Source: Ptychodera flava (lineage: Eukaryota; Hemichordata; Enteropneusta; Ptychoderidae). From it: a DNA stretch of 64,000 bases. The stretch spans positions 9,071,175-9,135,174 of the forward strand of contig NW_027248277.1 of the NCBI RefSeq assembly GCF_041260155.1, in the 5' to 3' direction. The notes under the pieces are model-generated. The model saw nothing but the letters and a program-made list of their open reading frames with translations. It did not search any database and was not told the DNA's origin. Positions 1-12,967 of the stretch are shown piece after piece (position 1 is the first letter of the stretch; each line of letters begins with the position of its first letter). The position numbers and the translations under genes were made by a program.

Positions 1-1630
1 ATATTGTGTATATTGTCAGTGTATATTATGTTTGGCTATTTTATATTGTTAATTAGCCATGGCGATTATTCCAGTTAACAGTAAAATACTAGCACCACTT
101 ACAAGTTGGTACCTCATGCTAAAAATACTAGTGAACAAAATGACGCCCACGAGGAAAGTTCTTTGGCCGCCCAATTATGAGTGGATGATGCAGTCCAACC
201 TTTCACAGATCAAAATTCATTGACTATTTACTCAAAGAAATCGTGAAGAAATAAACAGCATAAAAGAAAGATACGACAGATTTTACACGGAAAATTGAGA
301 CAATAAAAGTTACGGCCAATGCGACATTGGTAACACTAGACATTGTTTCAATGTACACTAATACAACGCACAATGAAGCAATGGAATCAGTCGACAGAGC
401 ATTAAATCAGGAAAGATCATCAAATGATTGCATAATCAAACAACCAACAACAAAATACAAGATAGCTATGCTGAAAATGATCTTGAAAAACAACACTTTC
501 AAGTCGACAGTGAATTTTACCGTCATGTATTTGGGTGCGGTACGAGATCTCCAGTTTTACCAGAAATTCCCGACATTACATTTCACAAGACAAAATGAGA
601 ATAATTCAGCAACACACTGAACAAATATCGCTCTGACTGAGATTCAGAAACGATGTATGATTCTCTTTGGAACTCAACACGAGCTTAATGAATTCATATC
701 AAACATGAACAAATGCATCATACTTTCAAATTTTCGAAAGCTCTTCTCAAGAAATCATATCATTAGACCTCATTATCTATAAAGGTCATCAGTGCAACAA
801 AGAGAACATTTTCGACTGCAAAACACACACAAAACCAACAGATACATTGCGGTTCACGAAACCAAATGGCAACATTCAGCGCCTTGTTAAACGCGAAACA
901 TTACCATACATTAGAACAATCATGCAACAACAAGGCAATAGAGAATACAAGATATTTTTGAGATAAAAGTAATGAAATGCGACCAAACGATCCTAAATCT
1001 TGTTTAATTATTACTAACTTTGGACAATCGGATTACATTTAAATGTTATTAAATTTTCATTAAATTAATCTCAAAACCATGGAATCGTAAATAGTGAAAG
1101 GGAACCAAAACATTTTCAGGTCCCCTATTTGTAGATCAAAAACTCCAAGTGCCCCTCTACAATCTCCGAAACTTGTCGAATCCACCCCGAATTCTTCTGC
1201 CTCTCACCGTTATTTGTGAGCGTAGCCTAATCACATACATAAGAAACGGAAATATAAGCGTTACGATGATGCCAAACTTCACAAAACCTACAACAGCCCG
1301 ATCTCCGATTCAAATGAGCGTACACAAATACAGCCTGAACGAACAGTAGACATTCTAGCTTCCGTACTTGAACAAACTGAACTTCAGTGGAACAACTCGA
1401 TTGGTAACACCTACAATCATTCAATCAGTGCACATGTTTCACCAAAAAATGAAGGACTGATGAAGACAACTCTATTCTCGAAAGGTAGCATCAAAGGATC
1501 GCAGTGTCACATTAGTCTTGCTACCCCATAGGGCAGAACACGTAGATTAGGGTTACGTCTCGCCATGGCAAATCAACACTATACATAAAACGGCCAAACA
1601 TAACATAATATACACTTACAATATACACAT
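1..1630 (+). mobile_element. Decayed Penelope-like element framed by inverted terminal repeats
   Basis: The middle (about 190-960) encodes fragments typical of Penelope-like element reverse transcriptase: a TLDIVSMYTN block near 327-360 (the family's T-L-D-V-x-S-L-Y-T-N motif) and, near 750-840, a stretch reading like the conserved LD-x-x-x-YKG and KTHTKPT segments after the catalytic core. It is an old copy, broken in several places. Positions about 5-65 and 1560-1627 are near-perfect inverted repeats of each other, apart from a short indel, and frame the relic. Penelope-like elements are known for variable terminal repeats, including inverted ones, which fits. The region 960-1560 is not recognised. 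The left end coincides with the window edge, so flanking duplications cannot be judged. Confidence 0.7.
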
Positions 1631-2079
1631 GTACCATACACAAAATTCAAGCAACTAAGATATGAACGATTTGCGGAGCTGCTTTCTCTTATTATATGTC
1701 ACAAATTGTGTCTGCTGTCGAATTAGTCTTCCCTGCACAGACCTTTGTTCCTGCCAAGGCAGCGATAACTTTGGCAACCCTTTTACTCATGACAATGCTG
1801 GTGAAGAAGAGGATGATGAATTCCTTCAGGTTTCCTGGAAATGACGTGAATGATTTGGATCATGAATCATGCCATTACTTTGATGCAGCTTACTCTGACA
1901 CATTGTTTCAGCTACAAAGCCACATTTCAACAACTACAATAGTGTCGTACGTGTAGATCTTTTTGTTGCATTGATACTTTAGTTAATTTTTTTAAATACC
2001 ATTATTAAAAAGAGGAAATATTTATTTCGACAGAAATATGAAAATATTTCCGTAAATTAATTTAAATATCACTTTTGAT
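1631..2079. other. Unassigned AT-rich interval
   Basis: No recognisable gene, repeat family or RNA. Short open frames exist but have no family features and no splice context. Confidence 0.4.
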
Positions 2080-3030
2080 ATCACTTTTGTGTTTTACATG
2101 CAAATACCATTACCACAGACCATATATCACTCGATAGTGTAAAAGTGTGTTTAGAATAGTAAACAATGAATTTTCTAATTTCATATCTCATTTCTGCAAA
2201 TTGCTTACCAGTGTAATCTATGCACATAAAGGGGTACGGCCTTCCTTGATAGCTCCACATTGTCAATTTTCTTCAAGTAGATATAATGAGCTTTCAAATG
2301 ACGTATGATATGGCTGTATGATAGGACTCTATGTGTTAACATTTTTAAAATATTGTTATTCTAAAGGGGAAAATATTTTTTCCATATAAATATGAAAATA
2401 TTTCATTGAAATCAATTTCAATATCTCTTTGAATATTCATTTTGTATTCTACATGTAACTACCTTTCATTTGATATATCACTCGATAGTTTAAACGTATG
2501 TTTAGAAAAGTTAACTATAAATTTATAATACTATATCGCATTTATGCAAATTGGGTATGCGTGTTTATTATGCAAATTAGGGGGTTATGGCCCGATTTGG
2601 TAGCTCCAAATTGTCAATTTTCGTGAAGTAGAGATAATAAGCTTTCAAATGACGTATGATGTGGCTGTGTGTTGTGGCTGTATGTGTTAAAATTTTTAAA
2701 ATATTGTTATTCAAAAGGGGAAAATATTGTTTTCTATATAAACATGAAAATATTTCAGTATAATCAATTTCAATATCTCTTTGAATATCCATTTTTTATT
2801 CTACATGGAAAGACCTTTCATTTGATATATCACTCGATAGTTTAAACGTATCGTTAGAGAAGTTAACAATAAATTTCAAATATTATATCGCATTTATGCA
2901 AATTGGGTACCCTTGTTAATTATGCAAATTAGGAGGTTATGGCCCTACTTGGCAGCTCCACATCGTCAATTTTCTTAAAGTAGAGATAATAAGCTTTCAA
3001 ATGACGTATGATGTGGCCGTATGCAAGGTC
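2080..3030. repeat. Tandem repeat, ~351-bp unit, about 2.7 copies
   Basis: The marker CTTTCAAATGACGTATGAT recurs at about 2291, 2642 and 2994 (spacing 351 and 352). A second marker, CACTCGATAGT, recurs about every 352 bp near 2130, 2482 and 2834. Units two and three each carry two ATGCAAAT octamers (for example near 2535 and 2572). The unit is AT-rich and noncoding. Neighbouring units differ at several percent of sites, so the array is not recent. Confidence 0.85.
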
Positions 3031-3469
3031 GGTACATTAAACTCCTGAAATAAGGCCCTTTTTGTGGATTCGCCGCTCGCCTATTATATAACCGTTTGAT
3101 TGACGGTCGGTTCAAATTGCCAACGGTCATTTATTCCCCAGCACCACATTCGAATTTCCTTAAGAAACGTCTTCCAGTCACGTTAGAATTTGAATATAAC
3201 CACAGAGTTCGATCGGCAGCAGCTTCGGGCTGGCCGCTTGGCAGTCTGTCAGCGTTTTTGCATCCGGGAAAACTAAAAAGTGGCATTTTCTGGAGGGTGT
3301 GCCCTCATGTTGCCTGTTTGGTGTCCACTTACACAATGAATGCTGCCATAGGTTGGCACCCTTTTAAAGGAGGCCCCGCCTTTAATAAGCATCTTGACTT
3401 TATGAAATCACATTTTGTCAGTTGGACACGTTTTGACAGGTGTGACCTTTTTCAAGTTACACATTAATA
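3031..3469 (+). other. GC-richer unassigned segment with a 123-codon open frame
   Basis: An ATG-started frame runs 3096-3467 and is a little GC-richer than its neighbours. I recognise no domain, and there is no convincing splice context. It could be a fragment of an old element or a chance frame. It sits between the 351-bp tandem array and a TTAA-ended element. Confidence 0.2.
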
Positions 3470-3813
3470 TTAAGGTAGTATGCGCCTCGAAAGTGAAAGA
3501 CTTAAACTTTTGCTCAAACTTTCCTTGAGATATCTTTCAACCATATTCTTTCAAAATCAAAAATAAACATCGGGGTTGACCTTGCAAATTTTGGTACTAG
3601 TGGAACAAATAACCCAAGATTTACCGATATTTAAAATTCAAAATGGTCGCCATCATTGTGGAGAAAAGTAAAATTTTCGAATTTCGAAAAAAACTAAGCC
3701 AGTGAAATGTTTTCTTACACCAAGAGCTTTAAAATGAACCCCCACAAGTAGTTGATCAGAAAAGAACTGAAAAAGTATGAGAGTCCGAATATCTGTCCCG
3801 AGTTCCACGTTAA
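3470..3813 (+). mobile_element. TTAA-flanked MITE, TTAAGGTAG family (family C), ~344 bp
   Basis: Begins TTAAGGTAGTATGCGCCTC and ends with a decayed inverse of that terminus followed by TTAA. Internal blocks (near 3500-3560 and 3720-3800) recur at 30778-31059, 33543-33769, 54098-54795, 60255-60415 and 62104-62290. TTAA targets with GG-starting termini are typical of Kolobok-type DNA transposons; that assignment is inference. Noncoding. Confidence 0.75.
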
Positions 3814-4439
3814 TAGTGTATCGTCTTCGACTAACATTGATTTGCATTGTTAATACAAAATTTAGGTGTTACTCCTACATCCTTCGACTAAACTACTCCT
3901 ACCATACTAAACATTAGTTTCTCGGGTTTTTGAAAATATACTGTGTGAGGGGGTTAAATGTCACTTTGGTGAGAAAATAATGCTTTGAAAAAAGTGTGTT
4001 GGTTATAGGTGTAACTTTTCCTTAATTTATGATATTAACAAATTTATAAAGACTTTTCACGTGTTGTCCGTGAATCATCACTATCATCCGAACCATTGAT
4101 TTCTACCCTACAATATTAGCTCATATCTGTTTGATAACAAGTCAGAGTGATATTATCGCTCGGGGTCTTTAAATTCACATGGGAGAAAGAAATCTACGAT
4201 AATTTTTAAGTCAAATCGTTAGCGAACAAGGCAACTTCAAGTATCTCCAAACAATACAACATTGCGATGATTAGAACTGTTGTCAATATCTCGGTTCTCA
4301 TTTAACACGTTGTATTCGATACAAGTTTCTCACAATCTCTGGATGAAAATGGTAGGGTCTCTATATAACAGCTGATGCATATTGCTGTAACTCTTGTGGC
4401 CTGATTCTGGGATGGAAAGGATAGCAAGAACGCTCACAT
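3814..4439. other. Unassigned interval
   Basis: AT-rich, no recognised gene or repeat family. Confidence 0.3.
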
Positions 4440-6330
4440 ACACGCGTACAAACATACCGAATGCGACCACGCGTGGCCATACTTCACAACAAAAAAGGTA
4501 CATCAACTGTACCTGTATACTTTAAGAACCAGTCTGTACCTATTCTGTCATATCGGTACACCAAGACAATCTATAATAAGATATTCAATTACAATAAGGC
4601 ATTGCGGCACTTAAAAATTGATGAATTCCTTCAGACACCAGCATCTTGTTACTGCTCTACATCTCCTTTCAAATATACTCCGTTTGGCCACGTCATCACC
4701 GGTGACCTGAATTTGGTTCAACATCACCACCTTCGTAAGATATTATCTTGTGGGCCCAAGTTCAGAGCATCTCGCAGGATCAACTGGAATCATAATTTTA
4801 AGATCATTATGGACTCTGTTGAGGAATATGCCAGGAAATGGGCTAAAAGGGAAGATGTAGAGCTAGACACACGGTCACAGCGGGTCAAATCTGTGAAGAA
4901 AATAGTCCGTTGGTCTAACTAAGACCTCCACCAACTCCACTTACAGACAATAAATGTTCAACAAAACTGAAATTTTGGCAAACCATACGTCATTCATGGA
5001 TAATTTTAACATTTCAACGGATGATGACCACAATAAGTTGCCTAGCTTATACTGGATACCAAAACTCCACAAAACACCATACAAAGCTAGCTTTATTGCA
5101 GGGTCTTCAAATGTTCAACACCAGAGTTATCGAAAATACTGACTTCTGTTCTTTGACCCGTTAAACAGGGACTTCAGGCATACTGTGATGTTGTCTTTTC
5201 TTGAAGTGGTATAAATCAAATGTGGATATTAAAAAATTCGAAGGAACTCTTGGATAATTTGAAATCAAGATCTGTTTCAACAATAACATCTATTGAAACT
5301 TTCGATTTTTCCACATTGTATACCACAATACCACATGATAAATTGAAAGAACGCTTGAAAAACGTCATCAACCAAGCATTGTTCTACAAAAACGGTTCAG
5401 GCCGTTACAAATATGTAGTATTAGAGTATAATTCTACATATTTTGTTAAAAATATTACTAATGCTAAAGTGCTTTATACCGAGAAAGACATTATCAGTAT
5501 GCTTGATTTCCTCATCGACAACGTATTTGTTGAATTTGGAGGACACATTTTTCAACAGTGTATAGGAATTCCTATGGGTACTAACTGTGCTCCCTTGCTT
5601 GCTGACTCATACGAGACAGAATTTATCCAGAACTTAATCAAACAGAAAAAGGTCTCTGTAGCTAGAACTTTCAACTTTACATTTAGATACATAGACGATG
5701 TCATTTAAATGAATAACTTCAAATTCAGCGACTATATCGCTATGATATATCCTCCAGAATAGGAGATTAAAGAAACTACAGAAATGGCCTCTTCTGCTTC
5801 ATATCTGGATATTTTACTTGAATTTGACTCTAATGGTCACCTTTCTACTTGGCTATATGACAAGAGAGATGATTTCAACTTTAGTATTATTAATTTCCCA
5901 CACCTCATCAGTAATTTTCCGCTCTCACCAGCTTATGGGGTAAACATTTCCCAGCTTATTCGATATGCAAGAGCATGCAGTTCATATGTTGATTTTGTGG
6001 AGAGACATAGCCATCTCTCTCACAACCTGTTAAATCAAGGTTACACCAAGAGAAAGACTTGTCTCTACATTCAAACGCTTTTATGGCAGGTATCGCAAGC
6101 TGGTAGATAAATACAGCATCTCTCTTCGACAAATGATCGCTGATGGCATCAGTGACATTGGACCTTAGTTGGTGAACACTACCTATTTGACTTACAGATT
6201 GATATATGGCGGGTGCCCCATGTGGGGAGGGTGCCCTTACAATTTTCGAAACTGATATCACTTCTTGGCCTTTTGCCCAGAGGTCCATATATCTTTCTTT
6301 CATGAATTTGACTTTGTTGTATGTACCGGT
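4440..6330 (+). mobile_element. Penelope-like-type reverse transcriptase relic
   Basis: A chain of collinear plus-strand fragments matches an RT family common in marine invertebrate genomes. In order: an N-terminal region with the conserved G-H-V-I-T-G-D-L motif (near 4690) and a W-A-K-R-E block; a P-K-L-H-K motif (near 5060); FDFSTLYTTIPH (near 5300); GIPMGTNCAPLLAD (near 5570), the RT template-grip region; and the catalytic YIDDV (near 5690). A C-terminal part follows with YDKRDDFNFSIINFP (near 5860) and a GVNISQLIRYAR block (near 5945). The family has Penelope-type RT motifs and no capsid or envelope. The copy is broken in several places and should be treated as a fossil. It is unlike the relic at 1-1630 and represents a different lineage. 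Confidence 0.8.
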
Positions 6331-7584
6331 GCTTTACTGTCTGTTCTGTGCTGTTTTGTGTCTATGTTTATAACTAGTGTATTACGAATTTTGACCTAGT
6401 GTCATGGATTACGGATTGGTATGATTGCGATTATCTTATTTTATCATAATGTCATTCAGGAATTACGAGATAGCCAACCGGCAACGAACAAAGCCCAGAG
6501 AACCAGCAAAAATTGGTGTATTGAGTTCTGAGTTTGTTTCCCAGATGATATACAATCGTCTATTTTTTCCATGTAACTTATCAAGTGAAAATTTGTTTCT
6601 TAGGCATTTGTTTGACAAAGCAATGCAGCAGCGAGAACGAAATCATATCATCAAAATTTACAAGAATTGTTAAAACCTTGTTCGTTGTCCTCCTGTATGA
6701 CTTGTTCCTCTTTCACGGTTACTTGAGCTGCCCTAGAAGAACTAGCAGTAGAATTTCTATCAAGAATTGATCTCTGATCAGACTTCAGGCTACCATGGTA
6801 AAAAATCACTTGATTCACCATATGTGCTGCAGTCTTGGCTAACTACAAGTTGCATGTTGGAGTCACTTACCTCGTTTCCTTGTAGCAAATCTCTACGAAC
6901 ATACACGGTGGTGAAGACAATGCAAAAAAGGATACAACTTAGCAATACATTGCGGTAACTTGCCTGCCACATGTTCTATCTGTGCCAGATAGTATAGGAG
7001 TGTCGCCAGGCGTGATTTGTAGACAAGTGTGTCTGTAATAATTGCACATGTGAACAGCTTTCCCAGATTAAAGCATTACGTTGTGCACACACAATTCGTA
7101 TGTAAGGGAGCATTCGTTTTTTTACGGGGGGGGGGGGGGTTGGTGGAACTTGAGCGACAAATGAAATGTAAAAAGCGACCCCCTCCAAATCAAATTTCTA
7201 AAATTTGCCCCCCCCCCAAAATTCATCAATTGTAAAATGTGCCCCCACCAAATAAAAAATCATCAGATTTGATTCATTAACCCTTCGCACCCTATGGCCC
7301 TGGGCTGAAAACATAGGCCCTTCAAGAGTGTTTGCGAGAAAGAGAATTACCCACTCCAATTTTCATGCACAAAAAAGCAACCCTCCCCAAGATGTCACAG
7401 TCCGTATCAATAATATCTTAATTGACTTATAATTTCTCAGTGACCTTTGAACTTTCAAAGAATCCTTTTTGAACTTTACAAATAATCACTGGGTGAAATT
7501 CCAATATCATATTGGTTTTTCAGACCTGCTTTTTCAAATATAATATTCTGGTCACGTACATTTATATCAATTGTTAAACTTTTT
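6331..7584. other. Unassigned interval with poly-G/poly-C tracts
   Basis: No recognised gene. A 14-G run near 7126 is followed by C-runs near 7210 and 7243; the segment resembles the G-rich ends of the inverted-repeat elements further right but lacks their terminal motif. The open frames here have no family features. Confidence 0.3.
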
Positions 7585-8155
7585 TAAAGCAAAGATTTTA
7601 ATAGTTTTGTATTGTAAAGAAAATATTTAAAGTTTCCTCGCAGACCACAATGTATAGACAATCAACATTTTTGCACACACATGAACTTATATTTGCCCTA
7701 GTCTAATCAAGTACACTAAAATCAATAATCAAGAGTACATAAATACACAGATTTACCTAGTTTTGTATTGGAAAAAAATTATTCATAGTTTCCTCATAGA
7801 CCAAGATGTATAGTGAATTAACATCTCGGTGAAACTCCAAAATCCAATTTCTTACACAAACATCCACTTGTCACCACCCCATTCTCGCAAGCCAGAGCAT
7901 AATTTCTGCTCCGCTGACCTACACAAAAATCTTAACGGGTAGCGCTAAGCTGCTGCCATAAAGAAGCGCGTGGTTTATGACGATGAACCACTCTATTCTA
8001 ATCAAGTACATTAATATCAATAATCAAGCGTACATAAATACACAGATTTAGCTAGTTTTTTATTGTAAAATAATCATTCATAGTTTCCTCATAGACAAGA
8101 TAGTGAATCAACATTTCGGTGAAATTCCAAAATCAAATTTCTTGCTCAAACACAG
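7585..8155. repeat. Diverged local repeat, three units
   Basis: Blocks near 7590-7680, 7706-7870 and 7997-8155 share the order: a TAGTTTTGTATTG-like tract, a TTTCCTCATAGACC-like tract, then an ATCAACATTT-like tract. The last two also share about 45 bp of leading sequence. About 120 unrelated bases separate units two and three. Noncoding. Confidence 0.65.
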
Positions 8156-8296
<141 letters not shown>

Positions 8297-9362
8297 ATAG
8301 AAATTGTTTGACGACACCAATACATTAATTTGACAGAGAACAATTGTACGATATCGCAATACACCCCACCAATAATTAGCTTATTACGGTTAATGGTAGG
8401 CTGGTTTTTTCCATGAGAGCAATTTTTACTGTAGCAACAGCGGTGAAGTACCTTTTGAAATACGTATGAAATTTCCTAGACAACTCAGTAACCAATGGCT
8501 GGGAGATACAAAGAATAATTTGAAATTATCATGCGGGGTTTTTGATGTGTATTTCATTCAAATATTGACAAAGATCACATGAGTTAAATGTTACTATGGT
8601 ATTTCCCTGGGGTGGGCACTTCCATAGGGCAACTCACTATATGAGTAACGATGCTAATTGCTGTCAATTGGTGTTCAAAGCACTGCAAATCAAAAAGCCC
8701 ACGCACACCGTCGCTTTCTCCTTCATCGTATGCTTTTATTCTTGCATTTTATTATTTGACTTTGACAATTAGTAGAAATTTGTGAAGGGGAGAACTACAA
8801 AGACGCTGCTATTGTTTACCCTTACAGACTCACAGCATCTGGTCCATTCCCACTCTTTTTCTGCCAATGGTTGTACTGTGCAAAAGAAATGCATCAGGGG
8901 CCACAATAGCTGCACTTGAGTAGCTTGCGGTTTTACTTGAGTTTGTGAGTCAGACAGTGAAACTGGAGCTAGCTACACAGCTGCTCATGTGTTATGTATG
9001 TGTCCCCAAATGGTATGCCTGGGCGTTTTTCTCAAGCTGCTAATAGCATGTAGGAAAACTATTCCAGATTGCTCTGCGATAACCTGACTACCTCCAGGCT
9101 CCAAGGATGGTACCTGCCTCTTTGCTACAACAACCTGAAGCATACCTGTTTTGATTGTAAATTTACATATATTAAGTATTCATTACGGCCATTAAACCCC
9201 CGAGTTTGTCTAATAAATATGATATCAATAAAATGATGAAATTATTAATAAAAGTTTTGGTATTTCATCAGAATGAGTTTCCTTTCTGCTCCTCAGTACT
9301 TGGGCATTTAATGAAAGTGTACAAATCATATTTAACTAAGCTGTATATAGCGCATCCATTTT
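8297..9362. other. Unassigned interval
   Basis: AT-rich noncoding sequence; nothing recognised. Confidence 0.3.
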
Positions 9363-11167
9363 TTAGCTCACGTGTGTAAACACGTGGGCTAATGTCATAG
9401 CGATGTCTGTCTGTCTGTCCGTGTGTGTGTGTGTGTGTGTGTCTGTCTGTCTGTCTGTCTGTCTGTTTACACGATAACTCAAAAACGCCTGAACGGATTC
9501 AAGTCAGATTTGGTACACAGGTACCATATGCTACTTGCAAGAACTGATTAGATTTTGGTTAGTGTGGCTTGCATTTTAATGAAGTTATGCAATTTCGTTT
9601 TTTTCCTTATAATGGTTTCCCTATGGAGACGGTAATGACAGTGTAGACATATATCAAGAAATACTGCACAAAATTTCATAAAACTTTTCACAGATGACAA
9701 TCTAAGAACATTATGATGATACTGTGAGTGTCATGTCAATTATCTTCTCATTTGCATATTTAATGAACTTTTGTTATTAGTGAGATAACTCTGAAATTCC
9801 TGCACCAAACTTGATGATACTTGCAACAAATATTGATCTGATATATATGTAATTATACTTAGAAGCATTAGGCAGTGTCAAGTTAATAAATAGCTCATTT
9901 GCATATTTTATGAAGGTTTATAATTAGTCATATAGCTCCGATATAACTTCACCAAATGTGATGAAATCTGCTGCAGATACTGATCCGACTGATATCTAAC
10001 TGTAGTGTAAAGCATTTAGTAGTGTGAAATTAATTAAGGGTTCATTTGCATATTTAATGAACTTTGTAATTAGGTATATAACTCTGAAATTACGGCACCC
10101 AAGTCAGTGAAATTGGGTACAGATATTGTTTTGATAATATCTTGTACTGAGAAGCATTTGGCAGTGTCAAGTTAACAAATAGGTCATTTGCATATTTTAT
10201 GAAGTTTTGTAATTAGTGATATGACGCCAAAATAACTGCACCAAATGTGATGAAATCTGCTACAGATGCTGATCCAACAGATATCTAATTGTTGTGTAGA
10301 GCATTCAGTTGTGTGAAGTTAATTAAGGGTTCATTTGCATATTTAATGAACTTTGTAATTAGTTATATTACTCCAAAATTACAGCGTTAAATTTGATGAA
10401 ACTTGCTACAGATGTTGATCTGATAAATATCCAATTGTACTGAGAAGCATTGAGCTTGTCAAGTTAATAATTAGCTCAATTACATATTATGAAATAAAGT
10501 TTTGTAATTAGTGATTTAACTCTGAGTTGATGAAACCTGCTACATATAATGATATAACAGATATCTGATTGTTCTTATTACACGCCTCACACGGGTGTCG
10601 ATTATATTGGTATGAATTTGGTTTATTGACAGGAATATTAAAAAACATAATACAATAAATCCTCGTCAGAGATAGTTACTCTGGCAGTAGACCGTATACA
10701 CGTCTAGTCTTATCAGAAGTCTGTCTTCCACTCCACGTCGTTTATTCTGTCAGAATATACAATGTCTGTCTTTGTTCTTGTGTTTTGGTTAGTGATTATC
10801 CTGAGGTCTGCATATGTTGCATAACATGTCCTTGCTCGTTGATTTGTACCCTTTAATACGACACAGGTCAAAGGAACAATTGTTTTACACAACCTCATAA
10901 CAGTCAAAAAGTGTGCAGTAATTCATATCATACTGTATTATTTCATGCGTCCAGTAGTGTCTGATAAATGTCAATACATGTCGAGTCATCAGCAGTCAAT
11001 TTCAATGCCTGATAACTAAGTTTGTAATTTTTTCAAACTCAAAGTCATCCATTCAGGGGTCACATTAGTAGGTCAAATTGAGTAAATGCTAAAATTTTCT
11101 AATCTGTTTACTGACTATTAATGAATCTGTTGTGAAACACGTGAGCACATTCAGTTCATATCTGGTT
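9363..11167 (+). mobile_element. Subrepeat-bearing element copy A (CACGTG-ended), interrupted
   Basis: Starts TTAGCTCACGTGTGTAAACA, followed by a (TCTG)n(TG)n microsatellite and a conserved ~150-bp leader. Then come ~147-bp subrepeats, each with ATTTGCATAT (about 9751, 9899, 10035, 10188, 10336). The end is an AACACGTGAGC motif plus a shared tail. GCTCACGTGT at the start and ACACGTGAGC near the end are inverted, so this looks like a nonautonomous inverted-repeat element. A second copy lies at 25786-27522. Subrepeats alternate between two types (ATTTAATGAAC and ATTTTATGAAG), so the real unit is a ~290-bp dimer. Noncoding. Confidence 0.8.
10581..11115. other. Insertion inside element copy A
   Basis: About 535 bp here has no counterpart in copy B (25786-27522), whereas both flanks do. 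It is therefore probably a later insertion. I do not recognise its family and see no clear terminal repeats. Confidence 0.55.
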
Positions 11168-11777
11168 TACACATACTATAGTCAACACAGTTGTTAGTAA
11201 TTTGACTGCTTCTGCACATACCGGTACTTCAGAAACAACAATACATATTACAATACAGTATAAATTAAATTGCACATTTTATTTCTTCCCTTCATGAAAG
11301 GATGATGACAAATATGTACCTGTGTATGGAAGATGAAAGTCATAGGAATGACCAAAAATAATAAATAGCAGTGGAAATTTTTGGTACATTACGGCAACTC
11401 CTGTGAATTATATTCCCATTCCTATATCTGTGTCCAGAACTATGCTGATTTTCAGAGCTGTGAATAGCATATGGATAAAAATATTATACATGAAGTGTTT
11501 TTCAAATATGCAACACAACAGACAGCCATGATAAAACTTATCTTACATCAGCCTAGTACACCACACTATCTTTAATATGAGTTTTCACCACTGGAAAACC
11601 AAGCCGCCCAAATGAAAAAACAATAAATTCCCAACCATGATGAAGTATAACTGTAGGGCATCGAAAAAAATTTGAAATTTCAAAAGTATACAGGCAATAG
11701 GCTCCACATTCTGATTGTAAATCATTCTTGTCACTGACTTTCTGAAACCTGACAGGTTCAATTTATAATTGGGGTTG
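11168..11777. other. Unassigned interval
   Basis: No gene or repeat recognised. Confidence 0.3.
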
Positions 11778-11979
11778 TTAACCCTTTGACTGCGGAAGTC
11801 AATTTAGTCCCCTTTACAACAACAGATTTTTCCCAAAATTTTGACCAAAAACTGGAGTCTATGAAAAGTGCTGTGCATTTGGTCAAAAATTTAAAAAAGA
11901 ATTACATAAAAGTTTAAAAAAATAGTAAAATGTTGCAGTTAAATTTGGGTGGGAAAAATTACAGCATTCAAAGGTTTAA
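11778..11979 (+). mobile_element. TTAA-flanked MITE, TTAACCCTTTGAG family (family B)
   Basis: Runs from TTAACCCTTTGACTGC to an inverse copy ending in TTTAA. The interior shares TTGCCAAAATTTTGA-like and GGTAAAATGTTGCACT-like tracts with copies at 23231, 34246, 54535 and 61886. TTAA targets plus CCC-starting termini are typical of piggyBac-type nonautonomous elements (inference). Confidence 0.8.
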
Positions 11980-12967
11980 AGTCAATGAAACATTTCACTG
12001 TACACCTAACTTGTGATAAATTTACAAAAGCAGTGACACTGTATCTTCCACAAGTTCCAGCATACATAAGCAAAATTATGTTTTTGGAAGGCTGCCCCAC
12101 ACAATATCTGTGGCTTTGACTATGTAGATAAACGAGCAATTTATTGCAGATACATATTAGATATTCAGAGACAGTAATAATGAATATGAACGCTGTACCA
12201 TCTTCAGTTGCTCAGCTTCATAATACCTTAGAACATCAATGCGCAAGCTATCATCACAGACGTTGTAAGTGTTTTACTATCAGTACCTCGGTGCTAAACT
12301 GTGCAAATAAATGCACAAAAACAGCGAAAAATCACCTCGGCATTCCTACAGACGATGAAACTTTGGCAGGAAAGTTTAAAAGAATATGTAAGATTTACAG
12401 AGTTGCCAAGATTATTCTGATCTTGTGTATGGAAAGAGACTTTGTTAAATTTGCAGGATTTCCCAAAATTTGTAGCATGGTATTCAAGCGCTTTGTTGTG
12501 ACGTCGTCTTGTGATCTAAAACATTATCATTTTTTGGAAGAAAAATTATTAGAGAGGCATTTCAGGAACTATTTGTAAATACTGTTGTCTTATACAACAT
12601 TTTCAATCAAATTGATGAGATATACGGACACAAATACCAGGATGTGAGGTCATGTTGGGGTCAGGGAAAAGGACAATTGGAAAAATCTGCTGTGACCGTG
12701 AAATGAAAACAGCGTCTGATGGTATAAACATACATCAAAATAAAATATTCCTAGAATTAGAATTTGTTTTGATTCGTGATAATGTTAACAGTTGCAGTGA
12801 CAAAACAAAGTGTAAAAAAACAGCAATAAATTTATAACTTTCCATGTAAAGACAAAGATATATCAACAAAAGAAATTTGGCTAATGTGCAGTGTCTCAGA
12901 AGCTTTAAACTCATTGGTTTGCTGAAACTTGAATTGTTACTAAAATAGCCAATCAGAGGGAAAATTT
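11980..12967. other. Unassigned interval
   Basis: Contains a 144-codon open frame (12144-12578) without recognisable domain, homologue or splice context. I do not call it a gene. Confidence 0.3.

Noticed and set aside
12144-12578. 144-codon plus-strand frame
   Set aside because: No domain, no splice context and AT-rich composition like the surrounding DNA.
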